A stretch of 64,000 nt of DNA from assembly GCA_003194525.1 (NCBI GenBank), contig NBIV01000140.1:124001-188000 (forward strand), written 5' to 3'. Positions 20,431-32,248 of this stretch are shown piece by piece. How positions within the stretch are numbered: the stretch's first letter is position 1; each line of letters starts with the position of its first letter. Made by a program: the position numbers and the translations under genes. The DNA is from Gracilariopsis chorda. Taxonomy: Eukaryota > Rhodophyta > Florideophyceae > Gracilariales > Gracilariaceae. The notes below the pieces were generated by a model. It was not told where the DNA came from and did no database searches. It saw nothing but the letters and a program-made list of their open reading frames with translations.

Positions 20431-22427
20431 ATTTAACAAAATGAGGGGCAGCCACGAAGTTCACAAAGTAGGTCCTTAGCCTGTGGTTGGCTGGGAGCGG
20501 TACACGTGGCTGTCAGCTCGCTGGAACCCGCCGGCGGCGCCGACGAAGACGACGGAGCGGTGGGTTGCGCGGGGAAGACGACGACGGAACTCGCGAAGAA
20601 CGAAACGTAGAAGCGATCCAGCCCGAGATAACGCCTATCAAGCGCGGTAGAACGGTAAAGCGGAGCAAGGCGCACAAGACGATGTGCCTTGGGATAGACG
20701 CGCACGTACGCGCGGGGTAGAAAGACGCCTCCGAAAGCAGCAGGATGCGGAGAGTGCGCACGCGAGAAAACGGAAGTTGACGTAGCTCGGGAACGAGACG
20801 CGCAATGCGCGCGGAGGCAACGTGAGCGGACGCGCAGCAAGTCCTTTGTTCGATGCAGACGACACCGCCTAGGACAGATTTAGGAGGGGAGTTTGGCTCT
20901 ACCCGAACACTTATCTCTCTTCTACAACTTTAGTGTAGATCGATTTTGGAGGCGTAAGGGTCGCAGGCAGATATTCAAAGTGGGCGTGGCCTAGTCGTGT
21001 CGTTCACTTTTGGCTTAGTACCTAGTCACGCTAGAAGCGTTTTCGGTGTGGTCTGGTATTCGCTTGCGCCTAAAGGTCGCTAAACGAGAGAGCACGGAGC
21101 TTGACGGGAAGGCCTGTTATATAATGCTGAAACGCCGCTCGGGGCGGCGGTTTTAGGGGGAATGTGTCGTGTGCTTGTGGTGCACAAGAATTGGTTGGAT
21201 ATGTTTTTGAATTGCACATTTTTTAATGGGCGCTGCCCAGCTTCCAGCATGGAAGCTGAGCATAGCGCCTGCATAAATGCACACCTCTCGCACTTGTGGC
21301 TTCACCGCTTTGGGGAGAGGTAGGAAGGAACTTGCACACCCGAAATGCTCAGTGGCTCGTTCGTCCGCATTGCATCCACCTTTCGCTGAAAAACGCGCAC
21401 CCCCGACATCATCTTTTCTTGCGCAACACAAATGTTGAAAAAAAACGCATTCCTTGGTTTCCACAAATGCCCCCAAAACCAATTGCTTTCGCCCTCTCGC
21501 ACAATATGCGTTAACATGCCCGCATTGCGTTGTTTTAGCAAATGTAGCAAAACCAAAGCGCTTTCGCAGTTTTGTACAATGTGCAAAAAAAATCTGCGCT
21601 TTGCTTGCTCTCACCTAAACGGCCCAAAACGAAGTGCTTTGGCATATTGCTACAATTTGTGAAAACATACACGGATTGCTAGGTTGTGGTAAATGTGCCC
21701 AAAACCAAGCGCTTTGCATCATTTGCACAATATGCGTAAACATACGCAAAATATTTGCTTTGTGCAAATGTGTCCTAACCAAAGCGCCGTTTTACATTTG
21801 TACAATGTGCCAAATATTCACAGGTTGCTTGGTGTCTGCCAAGCTGCCCAAAACCAAGCGCTTTCCCAAATTCTGCGAATGAAACAAAAAACATTCCCCG
21901 CGCTTGGTCTACGAAACGATGACTAAAACCAAGCGCATGGAGCATGCGACCAAACCTTGCAAAGCCAGCTCAGAAAGCATCATTCCAAAGCCTACAACAC
22001 GCACATATGCGCGTGCCGGTATTTTCAAGACCTCCCTACAAGGTTCTGACTAATCATGGCTAAAACCAAGCGCTGGGGCGCCCTGTATTGGTGGGCTAAA
22101 TCTTCAAAAATGGGCTCAATTACGCTACTTACACGACATGCACGCGGCACGTGCCATATGTGCCTCAAATCAAGGGCAAACGGCGATGTTAAAACCTAAT
22201 TTTTTGAAGTACGCGCTTGGTTTTCGTCGGACCCAAGCATTCTATAAATACTAGCCAGGTTTTTTGAGGTCAAGCGTTTGTTTCATGACCGGCGCACAAC
22301 GCTTCGTCATCCACTGAAGGCATCAAAAAGGTAGATACACCGATTTCACCACTCATTCAACGTTTTGCGTCAGAACCAAGCCCTTGCTGACACCCCTGAC
22401 AACCAAGCGCAAACCCAACCTTACGGC

Positions 22428-25400
22428 CAACACTACTATAAGGAAACATGGAAGCCGCTATACCAGTATGCTACAGTAAATTATATCTGGCTGGCAATCA
22501 GAGATCAATGGCCCTACGCAAAGATCCATTCCGAAGGCAAAACGGTAGCCAAGACGATAATCTCAAGCAAAGACCACAGAACAGGGATAGGACTAGAAGA
22601 AGAATCCAGCAATGACATCCAACACAGCCCCCGAGACGCGCAGGTCCTCTGAGTCCTCCGAGTGCTTGAAGGCCTAGCTGTCACAGCTGTACTACGTAGA
22701 GCAGTGCGTAGAATAGGTCTATATAAGGAACTTTCACCCAGCAAATCCCTTCTCCACTCATCTCTCCTCACCACCAACCGGGGCACTGAAGAGTCCTAAA
22801 AACGAAGGCGCTTTGCGTATTTCGATTTTGTAAGCCTCAAGCCGTCTCTCGTACCCCTTCTATCCTCTCTTTCTCATCCCCCTTTTCTGTCCCTTTCCCA
22901 CCTCTCACCGCGAGTGACCCGGCATATCCCCACCATACATTTCAACCAAAAAAATACCTTAAGAGGGACAGTTGCCGTCGTCGATCTCTTCTCAACATGG
23001 CTCCAGGAACCCGGTCTTCTTCAAATGCCACTTCAAATGATGGGCTATACAGTTGAGTCGAGGAGCACCTCCACACCGTCACTGCAACCCTTGGCAAAGA
23101 GATTGAAGACGTCGAGAAGAAGATCGCCTCACGCCGCGTCGTTTTGCATCAACATATTGAACATCGACGAAATGGAACGCTGCCGAAAGGAATTGTGGCG
23201 CCACGAATGCCGCAGTTCCCAGCGACCATGGCAAATGAATTCCGTGGGACGTTTGACACCCTTGCTGAGCAGTTCAACAAAAGCGTCGTGGACGTATCCA
23301 TCGAACTATGGAACTAGGAACTAACTTAGTTACAGGCCGAGAAAGAACAGATCATCAAAGACACTCGAGAAAAAGTCCATGAGGCGCTTATCTATGCCGC
23401 AGGACTCCTTGATGATGTACAACCCTTTGGGATCACTAGTCTGGTCCAATGCTACATGACTAGCTTTCTAGCTCAACTGAAAGAGCAGAAAAGCAGCGGA
23501 CCTCCTGAAGAATGCTGCTGCCGAGGCCGATGAACTGGAGGCTCCTCAGGGACTTGATTGGCTGGACAAAGATGTTCAGTCAATGAAGAAGAAGATAGCC
23601 GTTCTTCGCTCTGGTACGGCATAGGCTACCTGTAAAGGGAATAAAAAACCCCCAGCGGAGGCAAGAAAACCCCTAAACCGGGAGATGGGAAAGCAAAAGC
23701 CGTACAGGCAAAGAAGAACAAGTCGAAAAAAGGCAAGGCGCTACAGAAAGGGGCGCCAAAGCAAATTAAACCGTTCAAGACCACGGAAACCCGGTTCTTC
23801 CATCATCAATGAAGTGAAGTTCAACACCCCTATTGTTATACGCATCGAAGAGATATCGTACTGTGTACGAAGAGTTCTCTTCGCTGGTAGTGGGTTCGCT
23901 ATAAGGAATTCACTCCAAGAATGCCTCGAGGAAGCAATATCAAAGCTCCCAGGAAAACTGGAAAGAACGGGAAAAGTGCTTCCTATACCTACCTCATTAA
24001 TGGGCATGAGGGACCTGAGAAAGGTTGCAGAGTTGGTGAGGTCAGCAAGGAAGCCCAGAACCCTTTCTAACATTTTAAAGAAAGGGTTCACACACATCTG
24101 GAATAAGGAATGGATTGGCAAGGAAGCAGAACAGAATCTTGGTCTTGTGCTTATGCACAGAAAGGTATACTCCAGACTCATCGAGTCGGAGTTAAGCAAG
24201 GGTGTACTTTCTGAAGTGAAATCATTCCACTTTGAGCAGAATTTCAGTAACCTTGCAAGGTTTCCCAGAAGCGGAACGCTACCTCCATTGGACTGGAAAA
24301 GCATCCTTGATGAGGCCAAGGAATGCAATAGCCCCAATTCACTGTACATCCTTCCGCAGATTCACAAGGCTACACTTGGAAGCAAGCTAATAACAGCTCC
24401 ATGCTCGTTTGTATGCAGCAGTTTATCAAGAAGGCTTAGCTCCATCCTGAATGTTGTACAGAAAATCAAGGTGATAAATGTCAACAGCAAACAGGTCGTA
24501 CGCCAACTGGAATAACTATACGTGCCAAGGTACTGCGTCTTTGTCACATAAGATGTGGAGCAATGTTACCCCAACATCGACATCAAGGATGCGCGTAAAA
24601 CCTTGGTGGAGTACTTGCCGGATATCTTTCAAACCCAGAACATCTTCCGGGCTCGTCCCCAGACTAATTATGAAGAACAACTTCATAACGGTTAGCGGAA
24701 AGATACTGAAGCAAGAAACAGATACAGCAACTGGTACAGCAGTGGCACTAGCCTTCACAAACATATATCTGTACTTAAACTTCTCGCGAATCTTCAAAAC
24801 ATTTGCCAACAGGATCATCTTCCAAAGACGTAACGTTGATGATGGATTAATGATCCTAAGGTACATGGATTCTGCCCTAACGATTATGGAATTCCTTAAT
24901 GCTTGCACAAACCTCTCTCTAACGTATGAGATGAGCACTGAAAGGGCAGTTTTCTTGGACCTCGAGATATACAAAGGAGAACGATTCCGAAAGGAAAATA
25001 AGTTGGATCTCATGGTGTACACAAAACCCATATCCAAGTTCCTTTATCTCCATGGCACATCTGATCATCCGGAACACGTCTTTACGGGTATTGTGAAAGG
25101 AGAAATGATCAGATTTCTCCGGAACACGGACTCTTAGGACATATGCGAAAAGAAAGTAGCCTTTCTTTTCGGAACATTAGCCCAAAGCGGATACTCTGGA
25201 AGGTACCTCAGAGACGCAATCCGATATGTAAGCAGCAAGGATAAAAATTCATATCTCCATGGAATTATGGATAAGGAAGAGTTCAATCGAGGCTCCTTTG
25301 TCACTTGCCAGTACCACCCCGAAGCCAAGAAACCATGAAAGCGGCAATACCAGTATGCTACGTTAAAGTACATCTGGCTGGCCACCTGAGATCAATTGCC

Positions 25401-25436
25401 CCACAAAAATATCCACTCCAAAGGCCAAACGGTAGC
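22428..25436 (+). mobile_element. Penelope-like element, decayed, unit 3
   Basis: Same element, boundaries and state of decay as in units 1 and 2. Confidence 0.75.
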
Positions 25437-25920
25437 GGGGGGGGGTTCAGCTCAGCCCGTAAGGGCTGAGCCACTATTTATTGTGGTCATTTTCCCAATG
25501 ATTGAGCAACAGACTACACACTAACCTATATGCTTGCCAAATGAGGGGGGGAATGAGTAGGGAGGCTGTTCCTTGCTTGCCCCGGCGGGGATCCATTAGA
25601 TTCCCGTACCTGTAGCAGGGCAGGTACAAAGTGTCAGTCAGGAGCCGCATGGTTGCGGGTGAGTTTCAAGTCTTCTCAAACGAGGCGTTTTCCAATCCAC
25701 GAGCCGGGTGGTGCAGAGAGCGTTGAGGGAGAGAAGGTGTGGGAGTCGTCCAAAGTCTTGCGGTAGAGGTGAAATCAGAGTAAGCGTACCGGCTCTATGC
25801 TTCATCTGTTGCCCTCGTTCCGCCCGGTTCCAACTCCGGGTCATCCAAATCAACGATCTTCAGCCTTGACGTGGCGGTTTGGCTGTTATAGCTTAGTCGG
25901 ACATCGTTGTAGCTATTTCT

Positions 25921-28830
25921 CTAATGGAGGTCACGAAGCGAAGCACACTTTTCCAGCACTTCATCAGCTTCCTTTTCCAGGGAGGGGGACCAAGAGTTTC
26001 GATCTAATAGGCGTCGCATATCGGGAACCAAGGCCCGAAGAGCATCTGTTCGAACAGGGAGCTTCGATAGATACCAAAGAACTCCTTGATGTACAGCCTT
26101 GCGAGAAAGGGTGCAGGACTTTAATAAACGAGCGAGGGTAGTCCAGGAGATAGGCGTAACACGCGCGCGACCCATATTAGCGAGATCAAACTCTTCCATA
26201 TATATCTTACGCTTCACGACCGTTTTGAAATCCGTCAACCCATCAATATCATCCGGGAGCTTCATCCGTTCCAGTTCCATTCGCACAGCTGGTATGTCCC
26301 TTGCCAGCTGCCAAGCGCGAGACGCACGCGCCCACAGTTCCGCTTTGTGTGGAGATTAATTGCGAGTTTCATGAGAAACAAGACGAAGAAGGCGGAAGCG
26401 AGCAGCGAGAGCAGCGATATGCACGCGACGGCGAGTTTGCAGGGAGGGCAACTTCGTCAATGCGCACGAGCGATCCAGATGAGAGGGGGCGACAGACACC
26501 CCAAGGATCCAGGCGTGAGCTTCCATTTCCAGTTTTTTCGATAGACTGGAGACCTCTGCAGTGAGCGGCTGTACAGGGAGGCAATACTCGAACAGCGAGA
26601 GTATCTTTGTCCTGACGATATTAACCTTGCTCAGCACGGAGAGCGGGGAATCAGACGTGATGCAGCGAATCCGGCGCAGCCCGACTCTAGCCGAGTCGAT
26701 TCTCTCCAAAAACCTCTGGGGAGTAGGCCCGCGGTGTGAGAAAGAAAACCACAGATAGCAAGCTTCTTCCACCACCTGTATAGGTTCCTGGCCCAGTAAG
26801 AAAGGTTCATGACCATTTCCGCATACGACGTAGGACTTGGAGGCATTCCATCGCATACCCATGATATTTGCCCAAGAGCTGCAAGCGTTGAGTTGCTTCA
26901 TAAGAGTAGCATTGTCTTCAGCCAGTAAAGCGACATCATCCGCGAAATAACTAGACACACTCCTGGGGATCCGACACAGATATTCCAAGAATGTGTCCAT
27001 AAAGATATTAAAGAGATTCGGGCTGAGTGGATCGCCTTGGGGAACTCCAATGACCATAGTTGCCAAGACATTCGAGACTTGCTGCTTTGTCTTGATCCGA
27101 ATTGGCGTTAAGAGAGCCGGGAGCATACGAGAAGTGTCAACTGGGAGACGGGCGGTACATAGATCCAGTAGTTTCCCGCGAGGCACCGGGTCATAGGCAC
27201 TCTTCAAATCCAGAAACGCAGCGTTGGAGAAGCCTTCGCGCGCGCACTTAGCAGCGTAAGCAACTCCCAGCTCTGTGTTAGAGCCCTGGATGAAGCCCCA
27301 TTGGTTGCGGTGGAAGAGGTACACTTCCGAGATGCAGTAGTGGAGAGCCTTCGTTATCACCTTTCGCAACACCGATAGCAGTGTGATTGGGCGGTAAATG
27401 GCAGGAAGGGTTGGGTCACCTTTCTTGTAGATGGGAGCCACAAAGCCAGAACGAAGGATGCGCGGGGTATAAGCGAGTCTGCCTACAGCCGTCCATAGTT
27501 CCAAGAGAGCGGTCGAAAAGAGTCCAGGCTCCAGTTTCAGAGCTTCCAAGTGGACAAAATCCGGTCCAGGAGACTTCTTCTTCTTTCCGCAGGTAATAGC
27601 CATTTCCAAATGCTTCTTTAAATATGGCGGTACTTCGAAATTCCCGACCGATACGATCGGTTCTTCATCAGGCTGGTGGGCCTGCAGGTGAGCTGTGAAG
27701 TCGTCAGGAGTGAGCTTCACGGGTTCGAGGTTAGATCCCTCGGAGCGTACAAGCCTGTTAAGCTTTGGGATAAGATCCTCAGGGGGACCTTCTTCAAGTT
27801 CATCCCGTTGTTGGTCGGCTATCCGGCGACGGTTTCTCCGGAACTTTCGCTTGATTTTGCGATCAAGAGCCTTGACCTTGGCACGCAGGTTGACTGACTG
27901 CGGTACCATTTTGAGTAGTCGAGACCTTTCCTTCGCCATTAAGTCCAGTTCCCGGTTCCAGCCAGGCCTGTGACGAGCTGGTCTGGGAGAGATATTTCCT
28001 AACCAAGGCCGTAAGATGTCCTTAGCGAGCTCCAAAGTAGCAGATTCCAGAGCATCGGGTGATTCCACTGCTTGTAGCTGCGTGATGGCTGTCGAGAGAT
28101 GCTTTTTGTAGGAACGCTTGGCTTCATCCTGGAGCTTGGGGTTGCTTAGGAGAGCCTGGGAGATATGATCCTTCAACGTATTTGATGTCGTTAGTGGGAA
28201 AAAGACGAGCACTGGAGCATGATCCGATGGCCAAGAGCCTCCCAATACGCGTGGGACCGAGGCCGAGAGCCCTCGATACAAGAATATGTCCACCACGCTA
28301 GAGCCACGATGGGTGATGTAGGTGGGAGACTTCGGAGCGGCGATCATAAAACGGGACTGCATCATCCATTTCCAAAGCCGATTACCCTGAGGAGTCGTGA
28401 TCTTGTCCCATCTGCTGTTACGGGCATTCAGGTCACCAACAATAATTGCAGATCCCCTACTCAGCCGCGTAACATCGAAGAGGAAAGATTGCATCTCTTC
28501 GGCGGAACACTGAGGCTTGACATACACACACAAGAAATTGACGGAGAGAAACGTACCAGCCAAGATCTGGTATGCACGAGTAGAGACTTCTTCTCGCTTC
28601 TTGAAGGCGCCATATTTCTTATAGAAAACAGCGACGCCTCCACCAAGTCGGGAGCGGTTGGGCGAAGAGTAGGCGTCCGCCGAATCATAGAACAGCGCTT
28701 CATCCTCGACAATCCTCCCTGCTGACCAAGTCTCCGTAAGACAGACAAGGTCAGACATGTTGAGCAGTGTTTTGACACTGCCCAGTTTGGGTGTGGTGCA
28801 CCCATTAATGTTGAAAGTGGTGATCAGCAT
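25921..28830 (-). pseudogene. LINE ORF2 with a nonsense codon (unit 3)
   Basis: The frame encodes endonuclease and RT for 824 codons, then meets TAA at 26356-26358, where units 1, 2 and 5 have GAA (the E of NESPHKAEL). It continues in the same frame to the normal TAG at 25921. The endonuclease and RT core lie before the stop. Other changes are Y before FADD, S for W in GL(S/W)ASV, and SFP to FFP; all are shared with unit 4 and S for W also with unit 5. Confidence 0.88.
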
Positions 28831-30251
28831 TCAGCGGAGGCCTCTTGGCGCGCTGGCAAGAGTTCCTTAGGCGGGTGTTCCTGGTCTTCTTCAACGCAGT
28901 GCGGTGGTTCCTGCATCCGAGAAGTTTCATCGGCCTCACTGCGTGTTGAAGGTTCCGGCGAATCGAACTCGAGCGAGGGATGGGAGTCCTTTAGACCTTG
29001 AGCCTGCTTGGAGTACCACTCCTTCGCGGTGGGAGATCTTGAGCGGAGCGCACACCAATTCCAGCGACGATAACATGATTTGGCATAAGTTCTCACATTT
29101 GCTGGGCTTGATTTCGACCCAGTTGGATCAAAAGTCTCCAGGTGACGGCGGCGAAGAATGGCCATGGTCGAGGTGAGCCTGTGAACCAGGGGGCGGTGGC
29201 ATAGAACCTCCAAGATATTGTTTCCAATAAACGAAAGACCCACACCCGCCCATTTCGGAAGGGATAAAAGAAGCGCCTTCCTTAGAGCACCCAGAGGTCC
29301 CCTGGGTACATTGCCAAAATAAACCGCGACCAGGCTTGGTCGGGCATTTTGCTGGGGCCGAGAGAACCCCGCAGCGGCTAGAACTTTCCTGGTGTCGGCG
29401 ATCTTCGTCTTCGTCTGCTCGGGAAGCTTTTCCAGGGCAGGCTTAGCGGCGATTTCCGCCCAAGAGGGCTTAGAGGAATTGACGGTTTTGATTTTTCGAC
29501 CTTCATCGGCCGAGACTGACGCCATTCCCTTTGAAGCGACGGCAAGTGAAAGATACTCCTTGGGAGCAGGAGCAGCCGGCAGAGGTCTCGATTGCTTCAC
29601 TCGGGCGGGCGCAGGTTCTGCTTCCGTCTTCTGTGATGTGATTTGGGCTTTGAGGGCCCTGATTTCTTCCTGTAGATCGTTGATAGTTTCAATAAAATGT
29701 CCACATTGAGCCATTAGTACATTGTTTTCCAGTTCCAATTCTTCATAAGTCTCCTTCTTCTTAAGCTTCACGGCTGAGTCCAAAACATAGGACGTCGATG
29801 AGGCCACGGATTCCAAGGGTTTGGGAGAATCGGCGTCCAAGGTAGACGGTAAAGCGGAGAAAATAGAGGCCTTTGGTCCCTGCGGGGTGTTGGGGATCCG
29901 CCTTTGAAATCCTTGTGGTTTCCGTGGTGCGGTCGGGGCATCGGAGGCCTGAGGCTCTCGAGGAGGAGCGACTGTGGGAGCAGGGGCCTCCGCCGGCACT
30001 GATGTTGCAGCCAGAAGTGCATCAAGTCTGCCTCCGGTAATCTTCCTTTGACTAATGCGGCACTTCGCTATGAGACGGCCATGAGCAGACCCGTTAAGGG
30101 CAAGGAGCTTGGGCTTCTTGCAATAAGCAAAAGAAAGAAAGGTCTTCTTCCTCGTGAACTCTTCGGTAAACGCCCATTTGCGGCTTTCGGGTGTTAGGGT
30201 CCCGGAATCCTCAGAATCTTTGAAAACGGTGTGTCCACCTTTGGTAGCCGT
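28824..30251 (-). CDS. LINE ORF1 (unit 3)
   Basis: Open frame, ACG at the expected start. Changes unique to this copy include T for A in KAQI(T/A)SQK and E for D in SEAD(E/D)TSR. Otherwise it matches unit 2. Confidence 0.78.
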   Translation of the reverse strand, partial: TATKGGHTVFKDSEDSGTLTPESRKWAFTEEFTRKKTFLSFAYCKKPKLLALNGSAHGRLIAKCRISQRKITGGRLDALLAATSVPAEAPAPTVAPPREPQASDAPTAPRKPQGFQRRIPNTPQGPKASIFSALPSTLDADSPKPLESVASSTSYVLDSAVKLKKKETYEELELENNVLMAQCGHFIETINDLQEEIRALKAQITSQKTEAEPAPARVKQSRPLPAAPAPKEYLSLAVASKGMASVSADEGRKIKTVNSSKPSWAEIAAKPALEKLPEQTKTKIADTRKVLAAAGFSRPQQNARPSLVAVYFGNVPRGPLGALRKALLLSLPKWAGVGLSFIGNNILEVLCHRPLVHRLTSTMAILRRRHLETFDPTGSKSSPANVRTYAKSCYRRWNWCALRSRSPTAKEWYSKQAQGLKDSHPSLEFDSPEPSTRSEADETSRMQEPPHCVEEDQEHPPKELLPARQEASAEC

Positions 30252-32248
30252 ATTTAACAAAATGAGGGGCAGCCACGAAGTTCACAAAGTAGGTCCTTAG
30301 CCTGTGGTTGGCTGGGAGCGGTACACGTGGCTGTCAGCTCGCTGGAACCCGCCGGCGGCGCCGACGAAGACGACGGAGCGGTGGGTTGCGCGGGGAAGAC
30401 GACGACGGAACTCGCGAAGAACGAAACGTAGAAGCGATCCAGCCCGAGATAACGCCTATCAAGCGCGGTAGAACGGTAAAGCGGAGCAAGGCGCACAAGA
30501 CGATGTGCCTTGGGATAGACGCGCACGTACGCGCGGGGTAGAAAGACGCCTCCGAAAGCAGCAGGATGCGCAGAGTGCGCACGCGAGAAAACGGAAGTTG
30601 ACGTAGCTCGGGAACGAGACGCGCAATGCGCGCGGAGGCAACGTGAGCGGACGCGCAGCAAGTCCTTTGTTCGATGCAGACGACACCGCCTAGGACAGAT
30701 TTAGGAGGGGAGTTTGGCTCTACCCGAACACTTATCTCTCTTCTACAACTTTAGTGTAGATCGATTTTGGAGGCGTAAGGGTCGCAGGCAGATATTCAAA
30801 GTGGGCGTGGCCTAGTCGTGTCGTTCACTTTTGGCTTAGTACCTAGTCACGCTAGAAGCGTTTTCGGTGTGGTCTGGTATTCGCTTGCGCCTAAAGGTCG
30901 CTAAACGAGAGAGCACGGAGCTTGACGGGAAGGCCTGTTATATAATGCTGAAACGCCGCTCGGGGCGGCGGTTTTAGGGGGGAATGTGTCGTGTGCTTGT
31001 GGTGCACAAGAATTGGTTGGATATGTTTTTGAATTGCACATTTTTTAATGGGCGCTGCCCAGCTTCCAGCATGGAAGCTGAGCATAGCGCCTGCATAAAT
31101 GCACACCTCTCGCACTTGTGGCTTCACCGCTTTGGGGAGAGGTAGGAAGGAACTTGCACACCCGAAATGCTCAGTGGCTCGTTCGTCCGCATTGCATCCA
31201 CCTTTCGCTGAAAAACGCGCACCCCCGACATCATCTTTTCTTGCGCAACACAAATGTTGAAAAAAACGCATTCCTTGGTTTCCACAAATGCCCCCAAAAC
31301 CAATTGCTTTCGCCCTCTCGCACAATATGCGTTAACATGCCCGCATTGCGTTGTTTTAGCAAATGTAGCAAAACCAAAGCGCTTTCGCAGTTTTGTACAA
31401 TGTGCAAAAAAAATCTGCGCTTTGCTTGCTCTCACCTAAACGGCCCAAAACGAAGTGCTTTGGCATATTGCTACAATTTGTGAAAACATACACGGATTGC
31501 TAGGTTGTGGTAAATGTGCCCAAAACCAAGCGCTTTGCATCATTTGCACAATATGCGTAAACATACGCAAAATATTTGCTTTGTGCAAATGTGTCCTAAC
31601 CAAAGCGCCGTTTTACATTTGTACAATGTGCCAAATATTCACAGGTTGCTTGGTGTCTGCCAAGCTGCCCAAAACCAAGCGCTTTCCCAAATTCTGCGAA
31701 TGAAACAAAAAACATTCCCCGCGCTTGGTCTACGAAACGATGACTAAAACCAAGCGCATGGAGCATGCGACCAAACCTTGCAAAGCCAGCTCAGAAAGCA
31801 TCATTCCAAAGCCTACAACACGCACATATGCGCGTGCCGGTATTTTCAAGACCTCCCTACAAGGTTCTGACTAATCATGGCTAAAACCAAGCGCTGGGGC
31901 GCCCTGTATTGGTGGGCTAAATCTTCAAAAATGGGCTCAATTACGCTACTTACACGACATGCACGCGGCACGTGCCATATGTGCCTCAAATCAAGGGCAA
32001 ACGGCGATGTTAAAACCTAATTTTTTGAAGTACGCGCTTGGTTTTCGTCGGACCCAAGCATTCTATAAATACTAGCCAGGTTTTTTGAGGTCAAGCGTTT
32101 GTTTCATGACCGGCGCACAACGCTTCGTCATCCACTGAAGGCATCAAAAAGGTAGATACACCGATTTCACCACTCATTCAACGTTTTGCGTCAGAACCAA
32201 GCCCTTGCTGACACCCCTGACAACCAAGCGCAAACCCAACCTTACGGC

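Larger units (their letters stand above)
11079..20902. repeat. Array unit 2
   Basis: Full unit, 9824 bp, same order as unit 1. The poly-G at the LINE 3' end is 10 nt long (15615-15624). It has GATGTC in the lead region where units 1, 3 and 4 have GATGTT, a state it shares with units 5 and 6. The minisatellite lies near 11652-12176. Confidence 0.92.
15615..20902 (-). mobile_element. LINE, unit 2
   Basis: Complete element with an uninterrupted ORF2 and an open ORF1. With unit 1 it is the best-preserved LINE copy in the array. Its flanks are identical to those of the other copies, so it was multiplied with the unit and not by a new insertion. Confidence 0.88.
20903..30723. repeat. Array unit 3
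   Basis: Full unit, 9821 bp. The poly-G is 9 nt (25437-25445). It shares several derived variants with unit 4: CATCATC in the lead where units 1, 2 and 5 have CATCCTC, and a nonsense codon in ORF2. Units 3 and 4 are therefore sisters over at least those stretches. The minisatellite lies near 21475-21999. Confidence 0.92.
25437..30723 (-). mobile_element. LINE, unit 3
   Basis: Complete in length, but ORF2 is cut by a nonsense codon; ORF1 is open. Structure is as in unit 1. Confidence 0.87.
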